A stretch of DNA of 64,000 nt, from the NCBI RefSeq assembly GCF_000512585.2, contig NC_089246.1, forward strand, positions 930,001 through 994,000. The letters run 5' to 3'. This document shows positions 33,410 to 45,741 of the stretch, piece after piece. Source of the DNA: Kwoniella bestiolae CBS 10118. Taxonomy: Eukaryota > Basidiomycota > Tremellomycetes > Tremellales > Cryptococcaceae. How positions within the stretch are numbered: the first letter of the stretch is position 1; the number at the start of each line of letters is the position of its first letter. The notes under the pieces are model-generated. The model saw nothing but the letters and a program-made list of their open reading frames with translations. It did no database searches and was not told the origin of the DNA. The translations under genes and the position numbers were made by a program.

Positions 33410-35994
33410 GTTGGTGTTTGGTGTAGGGGCTTTGATAGAGATCGGAAGGTAGTTGGTAAGAGGGATGAACTGATTCTATGAGGTGGTCGAGAGATAAGGA
33501 TTAGTTATTAGGGATCCTCTTCAAATCGAGGGAGAAGGGTAAAGGTGGCTTTGACGATGAGGTTACAGGATGATGGAATGGATAACAATCGGATGAAAGT
33601 GATGATGATGAGAAATGTGTTAAGTAACTTTTTATATAAGTTGCGGGAAGGCAGGAGGGGGGATGATGTAGACGACTTACGATTCCTTGGGATCTATATA
33701 CACGCTAAGGAAAATATGATAACGCGTTCAACGCTAGGGAGATACGAAAGGCAAAGAGAGTAAAAGCTAAAAGTCACCGAAGATCTTCTTCTTGTCGCGT
33801 CTCGTCTCGGAAGTCCCACCAGGGGTATTTTGATTTTGCGTTTCGAAGTGAAGTCAAATGGATAAATAAATCGATTGGAATTAAGAATCAAGTGAAGTAA
33901 TCAAGAACGTGAATCGAACTAACACCAACAAAGTTGAACAGTAAAGTCAAATTCTCGACAAGCAATCAAGCAATCACGTCAAGCAAGGAAGAAAGAAAGC
34001 ACTCAGCGAAACAGGGCACACCCAGCACCGGCACCAACAAAGGATGTTGGAACGTAAAGATATGGAAATTAAAAAGGGCAGTCGCGTCTTCTTGTTTTTT
34101 TTTGCTTTTCTGCTTTTCTTTGGTGAACCTGTTATTCCGCGGTCAGTCCTTCGGAGGTCACCTCTTCGCTGAGCGACGCGCTGTTGAGAAAAGGGCTGGA
34201 AGATAACGGGAGATGTGAGGAATGCGGAAGCACAATCTTACTCTTACTGCAGATGTAACGCTCTAACGCCACTTCCCGAATGGCTCGTTTGGCGGATGCA
34301 CGGTGAGGTGGGAGATGTAACGGTTAAAGCGTAAAAGTTCAGGGTTCATGAAAGAAAGATTGGAACGACAAACCTTGTTTTGAGTGACGCCAGCGGCACT
34401 TGTTGGTCTTTGGGTGATTCCAAGAATGGGGTCTCCAACGTGTTCACGAAATGCCGTTTGGCTGTACCTTTGGCTCGAAGTTTGGGAAAAACAAGTCTAT
34501 CAAAGACTTTTTGGGTTGGTGTCTGGCCCGATCAAGGGTTTCGTTGAATGGTGAAACGGAAAATTGAAAACGTTAAGGAATGTCGTATCGTATGTGAAGG
34601 AACGCGGAGCAGGAAGAACCGACAGAAAACCAAGGTGAAAGAAAGCTAATTGATCATTTGAAGGTGTGAGTGAAGAAGGGTGAAGAAAGTTGCCTTGTTC
34701 TCTGGGCCTTTTTCACCTTCTGTGCAGAGGGGTTTTGGACATTCAGACGTTCTGGATAGGTCACCTGCTCGAGGGTATATGATGTAAGCATGAGCGAAGC
34801 AGGCGGGCAAGAACCAGAGATAAACGCAGATCTCATCTTGTTCAAACCGGAATTCAGAGAAAAGCGGAACCTTGTCGATTCCAATCCTAAACGTTATGAT
34901 ACCCGTTAAGCCCCATCCTTTCTGGAATCGCAGCTCAGAGAGCTTGGCGGTACAATTAAGCGCGGTTTAGACGGCTTTCGACTGCAACTGCACAGAACGC
35001 AGTGCGAAGCACGATAAGGCGGTTCAAATCGAAATGGGGAAAGTGACGTTCATACAAAGTAGGGTATGAGAAAGGTATCGGTGACTAGTGCATAGATAGC
35101 GCGTTCACATGGTCTGAGTTCCCATAATTTTCTGGTCCCTTGGTCTGGAACGACAATCTTGTTCACCTGACTGTGCATGTCTCACTACAAGGTGGGTGCC
35201 ATTGGTACGTTCCGAGCTGCCGAGAGTGCTTCGCTTTGCTCAATCGTAACGTTTGCATGCCTGATCGATCAAGCGATCTGATGATGGTGATGGTGTATCT
35301 TGGCAGTCGTATCGGTATCTGTGGTTATCGGGTTTGACAATTTGTCTTCGGGACAAAGTAAGTTGCGCAACAGCACAGAACGGTGAATGCTCGTCATGCA
35401 CTCCCGCTGACGTTTGATCAGCCAACGCAGTACCTGATCTGATACGGCATGGCGGAATTAATGCTTACATCACTTTTTGGCATGTCAGATAGTCTTCTGG
35501 GCGTTACTTGTGCTCCAATTCTTTACGAGTGATAGAACGCGACGCGTCGATCAGGTCCTGAGTCAGCTTCCCGTTCTTTTAGCGCAGGAATAACAAGATA
35601 AGATATGGCATTTACCCTGGCCAGCACTGTTGGCGTGACCCGCCAGGGCAAAGACGCGTTTTCATAAGCAGAGAGTAAAAGCAATTTGAACTCGTAACGT
35701 CGATCATAGACCCGTGCTCAAATTTAAATCTACCTCATGAGAGAATGCGCAAATCTCGGACGGGAGAAAGAGGAATATAAGTACTGTATCCACTTGATCG
35801 GTTCCGTGAAAGATGGTATGTGCAGCGAGTCCAGAACCTCTGCAGGTCATTCACGACCTCCTGCTTCCTACGAAATCAACGAGATCCGAGGGAAGAGTCG
35901 CGTCGTATATCTCCAGCTCCTGTAAATCCGGATGCATACGTCATGTTGGGCTATGACTCCGCTGAGATAAAATCTATCGTAAATATGTAGTACC
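33410..35994. promoter_or_regulatory. Very long cyclin upstream region
   Basis: About 2.6 kb between the cyclin start (minus strand, 33409) and the 3' end of the sugar transporter. It is the longest gene-free stretch in the window. I found no exon-like series on either strand, no tRNA fold I could support and no repeat. It presumably contains a long 5' leader and promoter for the cyclin. Confidence 0.35.
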
Positions 35995-38900
35995 TCATCG
36001 ATGTCCTCCTCCGTTCTTAGATGTAGTTGCACGTTCCGTTCTTTTTTCACTATCTTCCTTCTTTGCGGCGACTTGTAACGATGCCTTGACTGGATTGGGC
36101 GCGTTGAAGATCTGCATGCTCATCAGCTCTTGCAGAAGTCAGCTCTGGAATCCAATGAACCGCTTACCGCATCTAGTTCTTCCACTGTGTTGATAATGCT
36201 AGATGAGCAGATACTTCAAGCAACGACAGCGATTAGACTTACAGGTTCGACCTTTGGTCTCTACAGCTAGGAGATACCATATACCAGTCTCGATCAGATC
36301 CCAGCATACCCAAGGGAGATATGTCCACCAGCCGATCTATCAGGCAGTGAAGGTTTTAGTCACATCCGGAGAGGATTTCAGAGAAGGGATTTACCTTCTG
36401 TAGAGCTGTGTGGCGTGGATAACCCCAAGTGAGCTGAAGCACGAAATTGTATAATGCACACTTCGCACGTACCGATAGGAGTAGTCAATTGACCTAACAC
36501 AGCTGCAAAGGTAGGAATGAAAACATGAGCTGATCATTCGCGACTTGCCCGTCGACACTCACAAGCCAAATTCAACGTCAATACCATCAACCCCATACCG
36601 GTACTTCTTTGTTCCATACTGAGCACCTCAGGTGGATATACAGCTACGAGCGGTATATATGCCCACGCGTATGTCGCGTAAAACAGAACCAGGAATGCAA
36701 TAGTCCCCTTAGCAGCTGCGTTGTTATAAATCACGACCGAGATTGTCGTTACCCCCTTCAGGGAGATTGCCGAGCAGGTCATGGCTAGTGCGAGGAACAG
36801 GGCGCAGAGGAAAGTACCGAAGGTCAACATTGGTCGCCTACCTAGGCGATCGGTACAGTATGTTCCGAAAATAGCGAATAGGAGGCCGATCAAGGTGGGT
36901 ATGAGACTATCGGGAAACACAAATCGATGTCAGATCATTCAACAGGATGAATCACTGCTGAGACTCACGTCATGATGAGTTGCTGGCGAACGCTGGTCAT
37001 GCCGACTAGTGGATAAGCAAAGATTTAGACTATCCCATCGAAGACAGGCAAAAACAGAAGCATATAAACTGACCTTGCTTGTACAAGCTAGGTGCCTGCT
37101 TACGAGGTCAGACGGTCTCATTCGTGTCAAAAGCTGCCATATCTCCCACTCACGAAGATCATCCTGTGAATATGACAAATCTCAGTCTACCAACTCACAA
37201 GAATGTGGATCGAAATGACTTACAGAGTATTTCCGCTCAACTGTTCTCGTCGTTGATGATTAGCGAGCTCTCAGGGGATTGCGGAACACACTTACTTGCC
37301 CAGCAGCTCCCATGATCAACGCCAACATCAATCTGTACCGTTTTCCCTCAGTGTTGGCTACAGTCTGATAATCGAACATCTTCTTTGGAGCTGTACTTAG
37401 TGACAGTGTGATATGTTCCAACTCTTTCGCTACCAAGGGCGTATAGACTCCATTTCCATGAAATTTGGTTAAGACGGCTTTGGCTTTTTCGGGCTTCCCA
37501 TGAGCGTAGAGCCTGATATATCTATTAGCAGGTGGATTTCGCACAAATGGGAGAACTTACCATCGCGGAGATTCAGGTAGGAATAGTACAGTGGAAGCCA
37601 TGATCGTTCTTACAGGATATATCATTGGCCCATTGGTCATTCGATACACGGTGGGCTCTGCTGCTGGTAGATACTCACGGGCATATAAGCTGTCTGTTGG
37701 TTGAGCCATGCAAGATCAGCTACCAAACTTCACATTGGAGCGCTGGTATACGTCGACTCACATGACCAAAGGTAATCTCCACGACCAGTCAGACTTGATC
37801 TGTTCAGTCAGTATACAGATAATGGTTGCAACAGCGTTTCCCAGTACTGGAGTACTCAGCCGTCTCAGCATAAAATCCACGGAAAAGGCAGCAAGGTAAA
37901 CTTACACCAACAACTGTCGGACCCATATAATCGGTTAATAAGTATCGACTGGCAGACTGAAATCATGTTACGGGCTCACCAATTGAACAATCCTGAGTAT
38001 CTAACTTCTATCAGCTATCTGATGACACCAGAGAGGACACCATTCTAGACGTACCTGTCAGAAATCCCCTGTTCAGTGGCGGAGCCAATTCAACAACATA
38101 GGGTGGAGCGGCTGAACTCATCGTTCTGATTATCAGCTGCATTGCTGGGCCGAGAAGGGAAGAGGCTTACCGGGCTGCATCAGACCTACTGCTGCCCCTA
38201 GAAGGAATCTTCCAGCGAACAGCATTCCGAAGTTCTTGGAAAAGGCAATGAGGGAGGTTCCGAGAATATACACCAGAGATGCTAAATGTTGTGGTGTCAG
38301 GTTGTATCAGGACGCTCTGCAAGGACGGGATGAAGGCGCATACTGACAGACAATCATACCACCCCTTCTGCCCAGCCTATCGGCCTGACAGGGGATCGTC
38401 AGCTCCGCCAACAAGCCAAGCTCGACATTCACTGACTATGATGGGACCAAGCCAAAAAAGAGCACACGCCGCTATAGGCCACATCGAAAACACCAGCTAG
38501 GAGAGATACCATGACAGTGAGCGTTTGCAAGAGATTATTGCCAAGCAGCACTTACCCCTGTCGATACCTGTATAGCAAGATGTTAGCAAAGAAGCAGATG
38601 ATGCAAGGAAGGAACAGGATATAAACGCACCCCGACATCTTCGAACTTGAAGTAATTCTGGAAAGTCGGCATCGGACTGGTAGAATGAACCACCGAAAAT
38701 CGTCAGCACCACGGACCTTCCTCATCTTCAATATAGCACGTTTGGAATACCAGGTATTTTCAACACTCACTTGATAGCTGTCATAGACCCCACTCCGTAC
38801 CCTGCCATAAATGTCGCTAGAAGGGCCACTGACCAGACAGCATATAGTTTGATCATTCCGGGGGAAAGGGGATCGAGATCTGCATCATCAATCAATTATT

Positions 38901-39107
38901 ATTTCAGCACCATATCAAATATCGAGACCAAAGATTCCATGTACTGTGAGAGGAAGATCAGGTATCAGGTATACAGATGAGGAGCTCACGATCATTCTGC
39001 AAGAGCTGCGCTTCATTCATATGTGATGATTCCCTTCCAACCTCTCCTTCATTGTCTGTAGAACGGGTTTCGGTAACTGGTATGGAGTATCTGATGTCTT
39101 GAGACAT
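35995..39107 (-). CDS. Sugar transporter, major facilitator superfamily (24 exons)
   Basis: On the minus strand, 24 exons join in frame to about 544 aa: 39107-38990, 38879-38771, 38676-38631, 38567-38556, 38496-38437, 38384-38348, 38281-38171, 38111-38055, 37992-37980, 37913-37906, 37846-37762, 37693-37679, 37608-37561, 37512-37296, 37240-37224, 37163-37154, 37095-37074, 37005-36969, 36906-36563, 36502-36473, 36405-36395, 36336-36243, 36184-36168, 36111-35995. Sugar porter signatures are in order: ADRLGRRGG (116-124), GRFLLGAAVGLMQP, AAPPYVVELAPP, PESPRW (235-240), a second DRLGRRP, and VETKGRT (494-500), then LEELDAIF. It resembles fungal lactose/hexose permeases of the plasma membrane; the sugar cannot be told. 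Eight exons are 8-17 nt long, supported by frame and homology. Confidence 0.9.
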
Positions 39108-39968
39108 GCTATCTGGCGTTATAGATGGAAGGTCTGTCCGATGTGGATAGCAATGTGATCTGTGAGTATAAGTGGGATGATATGGAGATATTTGTTGGAT
39201 CAAAGTTATCACCTTGATATACTTCAAGAGAGAGCTTTTCGACCATCAATGACGCAGTATGCTACCAAGCCGGTATAAAGAGACATACTGATGAGGAGGA
39301 AGAATGATCAAATTTCAGACCCAGACTTATGACGATGCACATGAAAGGAAATGATGGGACCACGCAGATATGGCAAGTAGTCAACTCCTTTCTTCGACAA
39401 TCACTCCTTTCACTGTAGTGGTATATCGGTAAAATACACATGCAGCCATAAAGATTCCCCTGGTCCGATTGAACAATGGTTCTGATGATGACCAGATCAA
39501 AAGCAAGGTGATTGATGGTTCCTATGTGCAGTTGATCGTGGCATCAATCTCATTTCGCCACTTCTTTGTGAAAAGGGGGGGGGGGGGGGGTCAAGACAGC
39601 TACGCCAGTGCAGGAGAGATGCATGTTGCTGGACACAGGTCCTATTGCAGATAAAGTAATCTGTTCGAACATGCTGGAGAATTGAGAAACAGTCTAATCT
39701 GATGATATGCGATGCGATCGAAGAGAAATGAGTCGTTGATTCAGATGCGATTAAAGAGAAATGTCAGCCTTCAATAACTGATTATCGGGATGAACCAAAT
39801 CAATCACAATAACCATGATTCGCTGACCCTGATCAATTTGATGGATTGGTCTCAACCTTCAATCTCGACGTACGCAATCAAATTAACCCAAAAACGACAA
39901 TCAAACATGTCGATCATTATATTATGATATGCATTACGAATACCAATCAATACTAATCAATCCACCCA
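39108..39968. promoter_or_regulatory. Sugar transporter promoter and UTP25 3' region
   Basis: About 860 bp between two minus-strand genes. The transporter promoter lies on the left side and contains a run of 16 G residues at 39575-39590 (listed separately). Further right the sequence is AT-rich and includes repeated TGATTCAGATGCGAT-like pieces near 39710-39760. Confidence 0.4.
39575..39590. repeat. Homopolymer run of 16 G
   Basis: A run of 16 consecutive G residues on the + strand, about 470 bp upstream of the sugar transporter start. It could form a G-quadruplex or simply be a slippage-prone tract; assembly length may be unreliable. Confidence 0.9.
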
Positions 39969-42499
39969 TCACACAAACTCAAATCTACCTTCACCACTGG
40001 TCAATAACCTCCTTGCATTGCCCGATCCAACCACCCTCTCCAACTTCAGCGCATCAAACCTTGAGAACAACACCCTGCTCGATACCTCAGCTTCGTCAAC
40101 TTCAACTTCACCCTGTCCCTTTGATCCCATGAAGGGTGTACCCATAAATTCGGAATAGAACTGCGCATGATCCGGTAGAGAGTAAAACACTAAAGTCTTA
40201 GCTCCACGGATTTTGTATCGTCGGTAAAAGTGTAATCGTTCAGTCACGATCAAGAATGATTTCTTGCCTTTGAAGAATAATGTACGGGCTTTACTGATTT
40301 CGGAATTTGAGGAGTACTCCGATATAGCTGCGTAGGTGACTACATCGTTCTTCCTTAGATAGTTGTTAAGTCGAACGAAGTCGAAATATGATGGAACTAT
40401 TATGAGTGTGTTTTGACGAGAAATAGCTGATCGTAGCAAAGCGGGGATGGTCTGCGACACACACAATTGTTAATCGACGAGACAGGTAGAAATGCTGTCG
40501 AAGAACTCACTTTCTTGGTGAACCATTCTAACCTTGTATCCACCTCCTCCACAGCAGCTTCACCACTCAAGGCTTTCAAACCCTCCAGATCTATTCTCTC
40601 AAACACCTGTCGTACACCTGATCTCACACGGCCAAGTACACCTTCATAATCTGATCTTTCTGATCGGACTTTGCCTTGCAGGTTATGACAATGACGGTTG
40701 AACAGTGCACGGGATTCAGGGGTGTCGTACCGAGAAAGAAGGATTGTCTGACGTAGGTACTGAGCTCTGTAAAGAGGAGTCTATCAATGCGTTGCTCGAG
40801 TATAAAACACCGAATAACATGTGAATGGCATAAGAGTGAGACTCACTGTTGTTCAAGGTACCATGGCTTCACTCTCGAGAAATCACACCCATGAGGGGAT
40901 TTGGGTATCTTGTTCATGTTGTTGAAGATGAACTGGTGCAGACACGTGAGTCAGTGACCTCAAAATGGAGTGCACGGTGAAAAGACCTACTTGTACATGA
41001 TCCCAATTCTGCACAGCCATCGTATCCAGCCCATCCGCAATTAACACCTCGATAGAACTCAACAAGTCCGTACTATCCTCTTTCTCAGCAGCCATTTTGA
41101 AACCTAAAGGACTAGATACCAGTATATCGCAATCTAGTAATTTTTCTTCGTTGGCAGGGGGCATAACTATTCTCCAAGCTTTGCGTGTAAACTTGATACC
41201 GAATCTAAAGTTATCATCGCTGTTCCCTCTGAAGTTCACTAAGTGGTCTGTAGGGAAGTCTTTGCCTGCTGAGGTTGAGGCGAGAGGATCTTCTTCGTCC
41301 TCGGGTAGGGAGAAAGAGGAGAGGAACGGTCGCTGATTCTCTATCTGAGTACCGGTAGGAGCGAGAGGAAGCAAGTGAGTCTTGATGTAATGCAGAGCGA
41401 GTGAGCGGAACGGTAAGAGTAGAAGAACTTTGGGCCGAGTGAAAGACTGATCTCGAGGTGGTTCGGGGATAGAAGATGGGTTGTCGGAGGAGGCAGCATG
41501 AGCAAGTTTCTCATTGTTTCGGATGATACGTCGACGGGTCCTATTGGGGAGGATCACTAATCAGTACAAGGATCGAATGGCTTCGAGAAGACGGACCTAC
41601 TTCAGAACATGATTCAGAGCATGAACTACCGCTGCCTTCCTCATAGCTTCTTTCTGCTCTCCAAGTATCTGAGTTTCGGATCCATCTGCTTCTCCATCAA
41701 GTGAATGGAGATAGAAATCTTTGTATGTACCCAGGTGTGAAAGAGAAGTCGAGAGAAGAGGGGTCGAAGATGATGAAGCTTTCAAAGAAGTAGCGATGAA
41801 GGGGGTGATCTGAACAATCGTAACGTCAGCTCAACCCGCAATTTATAAAGGGTGACGGAAACTAGAAGGCTTACTCTAGTCCTGACTTCTGCTGATACAG
41901 GATCGGGATGGCTCGTCGAAAGCTCGACTACTCTTCCAAAGCCCTTTGAAGTCCTCCTCTGCGATTTCCATTTGTGTTCCTCAACAAGGCTCACAGCTTC
42001 TTTCGTAAGTATAGGTGGATCAGCGCCAAAGTGGATATTGAACATATCGTCGTTGGCTATAACACACTATCGCTCAATACTCGGCCATGGCCAGATGCGA
42101 AACATTAGGAAGCTACCCACCTGTCGAGCTTTCACCCTCATCATCCGACTCCTCATCCTCTTCGAAAACCTCTTCAACTGCACCTCCATTCCCATTGCCA
42201 TTGACCGCATCTGTTGACCCTTCCAGCCCATTCACCTCCGTTACCTCGATCTTCTTAGCCTTCCCTTTCCCCTTCTTGCCAAACGTACTCCCACTAGGTC
42301 CCACCTCCCCTCCGAACACCACGCTCTTCCTCCTTTTTTTGGATGGCTCTCCACCATCCTCTGAGTCCGGTACGAGAGAAGGCGTCTTGGAGAACGACGG
42401 TGATCCCCTATGTCCACCTGGTACGTCCAGTTCCCTAGGTCGCTTCACCGCGCTGACGTTGAGAAGAGTGAGAAGCTTGATCTCTGTTGCTGTGCTCAT
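39969..42499 (-). CDS. UTP25: UTP25, U3 snoRNP-associated ribosome biogenesis factor
   Basis: On the minus strand, exons 42499-42121, 42056-41875, 41809-41601, 41540-40991, 40932-40847, 40766-40511 and 40451-39969 join in frame to about 714 aa, the usual UTP25/DEF size. The N-terminus is acidic and Lys-rich (EEVFEEDEESDDEGESS with a KKGKGKAKK patch), typical of nucleolar proteins. The body is a degenerate DEAD-helicase-like core: RPKVLLLLPFRSLALHYI, CDILVSSPLGFKMA, IEVLIADGLDTMAVQNWDHV, then TLIIVPSYFDFVRLNNYLR, RRYKIRGAKTLVFYSLPDHA and a short end. The Walker and DEAD residues are replaced, as known for this family. Known role: small-subunit processome assembly in the nucleolus. A CACGTG box lies at 42623-42628, about 125 bp upstream of the start. 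Confidence 0.92.
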
Positions 42500-43041
42500 G
42501 TTTGCTGAGATTGTGCTATGCTGTTGCTGAGATGGTAAGATAAAGAGGACAAGATAACAGGTGAGAGGACGACCAGAAAACCAGAAAGTGAATTGAATTT
42601 TCTGAAATTTAGTTTCCGCTCCCACGTGGTGAGGTCCAAGCGTCAATGAAGTGGCAAAGATTGAACCGAATTCAAAACAACCACTCACTCTGCTTCGATT
42701 GTTGAAACAAGCAGCAAGCACACGAGTCCATGCATTCATGATGTGATGATCATGCTCGATATAGATAGATAAGAACAAAATGCACTGCATAAAGTCATTA
42801 TAGCCCATTTATCTCTGTATAATCCCATGTTTAACCCTCCGGAATGTCCCATATTTAGTATGGTACGCCAATTAACCCAGTATCTATATGTATATTTGTA
42901 TGAAATCGAAGAGAGAAGCAAAGAAAGGAACAAGATCTAGAGGGGTAGTCGTCAAATCGGGTATAAATATGGAACAAGGTATAAAATCAGATCAAGTTTC
43001 TAAGGAGATATTTCAGAAGATGTATTGTTGGATGCTCAATT
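42500..43041. promoter_or_regulatory. UTP25 promoter and GH71 3' region
   Basis: About 540 bp. UTP25 reads away to the left, so its promoter lies just right of 42499 and includes a CACGTG palindrome at 42623-42628. The rest is the 3' side of the glucanase gene; nothing else recognised. Confidence 0.4.
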
Positions 43042-45741
43042 TTACGCAGAAGCTACGAAATAATTGTAATTGTAATCACTTGGCGAGGTTGTATAGGTGA
43101 AAGAGCCAGTAGAATCGTATGACTTGACGGTAAATCCACTTCGTACAATCTTGGCACTGATGGTACCAGCAGCAGATTTGACCGATACCTTGTTCACCCC
43201 CGCGTTGAGGTTCCAGGAAGCGGTGTTGGAACCTGATGTGACGGTGACTGTTGCTGCTGATTTCAGGACTACCCAGACATACAGCAGATCATCGGTGTTG
43301 TCCCATCCTGTTGGTCTGGACATTGAGGGTGATGTGGCCGTAGCAGCTTTGGGGTGAGGTCTGGTCCATAGGACTAATTGATCGTTGGCTGAGGGGTAGG
43401 AACCGGTCTTGAATGCTGGGGCGTAGTATTTGATCACTTCGAGCCAGGCAGCTGTGAAGCGAAGTTCAAGTCAGCTCTTTTGATTCAAGGGTGGGTGATA
43501 TAGTAGATGAGCGTGTACTCACTGTGAGGCATACCGTTGGTCCATCCTTGGGAGTTGGGTTGATCAGCTCGGATGGGACCGATGTAGTGTGATTCTCCGT
43601 AATCTATCATTGAAGCACCGTCAGTTCTCGTACATTGTCGTCTTAGTCTGGATCGAAAGTGATCATCGACTCACCATTCCAAGAGATGATCTCAGCAAGA
43701 TCAAATTGGTTTCTCATCTGGATGATCTGTTCCATCCTTCTAGCCAATAACCAATCATCCCCTCTGTAAATCCAGTTCTTGTTCCATGTAGAGGGAGAGT
43801 AGTAAGTGAAAAATGCAGGTGATACACCAGCCATGTATCCTTTCGAGCCCAAAGCACTCATGTAGCTCGTATCGGAGTATGTGCCGAGTGCAGAGCCACC
43901 CATGGGCCAAGCAGAGTTCCAGTTGAATTCACCATCCATCCACGTACTGTTGGCGAAAGTACTGGTATCCGCAAATACAGCTGGAACGAAGTAGATATCG
44001 ATCGATTTAGCTTTGATGAGGGTATCAAAGTAGTTCCAAGCTGCTTGATAAGTGGATTGACCAAATTTACAGCTCTCCCCTGCAAAGGTAGATACCAAGA
44101 CTTTGCCGCCTACTTTAGCTTGCGCGGTGTTGTTGGCGTACGTGGCGATGGTGTTGACCAAGTTCTGAGCATCGGTCGTGGACCCGCATCCCAAGGACGA
44201 GACATCCATAGATAAGAACATCTTGAATTTTCCTTGGGCAGTAGCGGCGGCATAAGCATCACTAAGTCTAGCAGGCTGCCAAGAATCTCCACCGTAGTTA
44301 AGTGCGAAGCCATCGATACCTGCTGCGTACGCTTGGCTGATATCGTCTGCCCAGGTAGATTGGGAGTATGAATATGTGTTACCGACCATATGGTGGGCGA
44401 ACAGCTGTTTAGTTCCGGTGGCAGCAGGCGGTGAAGGAGCTCCGATAGCTGAAGAAGCGACGGGCCCAGCAGACGTCGTAGAAGTGGCAGTCGTGCTTGT
44501 ACTGGAGGACTTTGACGTGGTACTGACACTGGAAGCTTTGGAAGTTGTACTGGTGCTTGTGGTAGAGGTGACTGCACTAGAGACGGAGATGGTACCACTT
44601 GAACTGTATATGTTGAGGTACCAGAATCCACCGCATTTCTGGTTTTTGTCGCCGGTACAAGCGTATGAACAACCTGATTCCGAAGATTGTTTCTTGGTTT
44701 GATCGACAGAGTTACCGCAGAAGCACTACGGGGTGTTTCGTATCAGCTAAGACTCCCACGTGTCTCTCGAGGTATCGACTCACCTGTTTACCATACGAAA
44801 CACCTGCTAAAGAGTATCCCTTGCTACTACAGAACGTCTGACAAACACTAGGAGTCATTGAGGAAGATTCAGTGGAGGCACTGTTCATGAGACGGCTAGA
44901 GGACGAATCTTGGTAACAGCCATAATAGGTTGCCGCGGAATCTCGTTCGGTGACCGTAGCGGTGGTAGCAGAAGTAGTCTTAGTGGTAGTAGTGGAAGCT
45001 TTTGAGGTTGTGGTGGTAAAAGTCTTTGCAGTAGTTGTGGAAGTTTTAGAGGTAGATGTACTGGTCGTGGAGGCTTTCGAAGATGTAGGTGCAGCTGCTG
45101 AGCCGGATCGGTACACTACAGCAACAAACAGGTAAGTTACCCAGAATGAATCTTCGATTCGCCCGGCCAGTTGCAAAGAGGAATACTCACGATTCATTCG
45201 ATAGTACCCTCCACAAGGCTGGGTGGCATCACCCGTACATTGGTAATTGCATTCCGATTCTGCAGTAGAAGTCCCAAGTCCATTTCTTAACTGGCTGTCA
45301 CACTGTGATCCGAGACATCAGCTGCGTTATCGCGATCTGGACCGGGACTTGACAAACTTACGAAACATTGATTTTTGGCTACGAGATTCGCAATTCACCG
45401 AGATAAAGATATCAGTCCCATGAGATTACATTACAATTCCAGAGTAACGATAGAATTGGTCATTACTCACCTTCCAAACCGGCATAAACGTAACCCTGAC
45501 CCGCACACCAAGAAGTACACATCTCAGCGGTCATGCCTCCGTTGATCATGTTCTTCGCAGATAATGCCCTAGCTCCACCATCAATCACACATCCCGAATA
45601 TGTCCATCCCTTCACGGTCGGTGCTGTGGTAGCTCTCTTGTCGACATGGTGAGCCGAAGATGCCTTTCTAATTTGGTGAGGATGAGCGTCGACTAGTGTC
45701 AAGAATGCTGCCAAAGCGATAATGGCAGTTTGTCCCAGCAT
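43042..45741 (-). CDS. Secreted alpha-1,3-glucanase (GH71) with two WSC domains
   Basis: On the minus strand, exons 45741-45471, 45378-45362, 45302-45191, 45115-44784, 44725-43675, 43603-43523 and 43451-43042 join in frame to about 757 aa. Residues 1-19 are a signal peptide ending before HPHQ. Two WSC carbohydrate-binding domains follow (YSGC...CTSWCAGQGYVYAG, NQCFCDSQL, YQCTGDATQPCGGYYRMN; and YYGCYQD...VCQTFCSSKGYSLAG, CFCGNSV, YACTGDKNQKCGGFWYLNIY), each with its Cys pattern and followed by a Ser/Thr-rich linker. The GH71 domain starts near residue 353 with FAHHMVGNTYSYSQSTW and contains GIDGFALNYGG, KMFLSMDVSS and EIISWNDYGESHYIGPI. Known reaction: endo-hydrolysis of alpha-1,3-glucan, a fungal wall polymer. 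The second exon is 17 nt. Confidence 0.93.

Noticed and set aside
34960..35045. GGTTCAAATC near 35020, resembling a tRNA T-loop
   Set aside because: No cloverleaf could be drawn: the acceptor and anticodon stems do not pair and no A/B box set is present.
44950..45135. Val-rich plus-strand frame opposite the glucanase
   Set aside because: It is the antisense of the Thr-rich linker codons of the GH71 gene.
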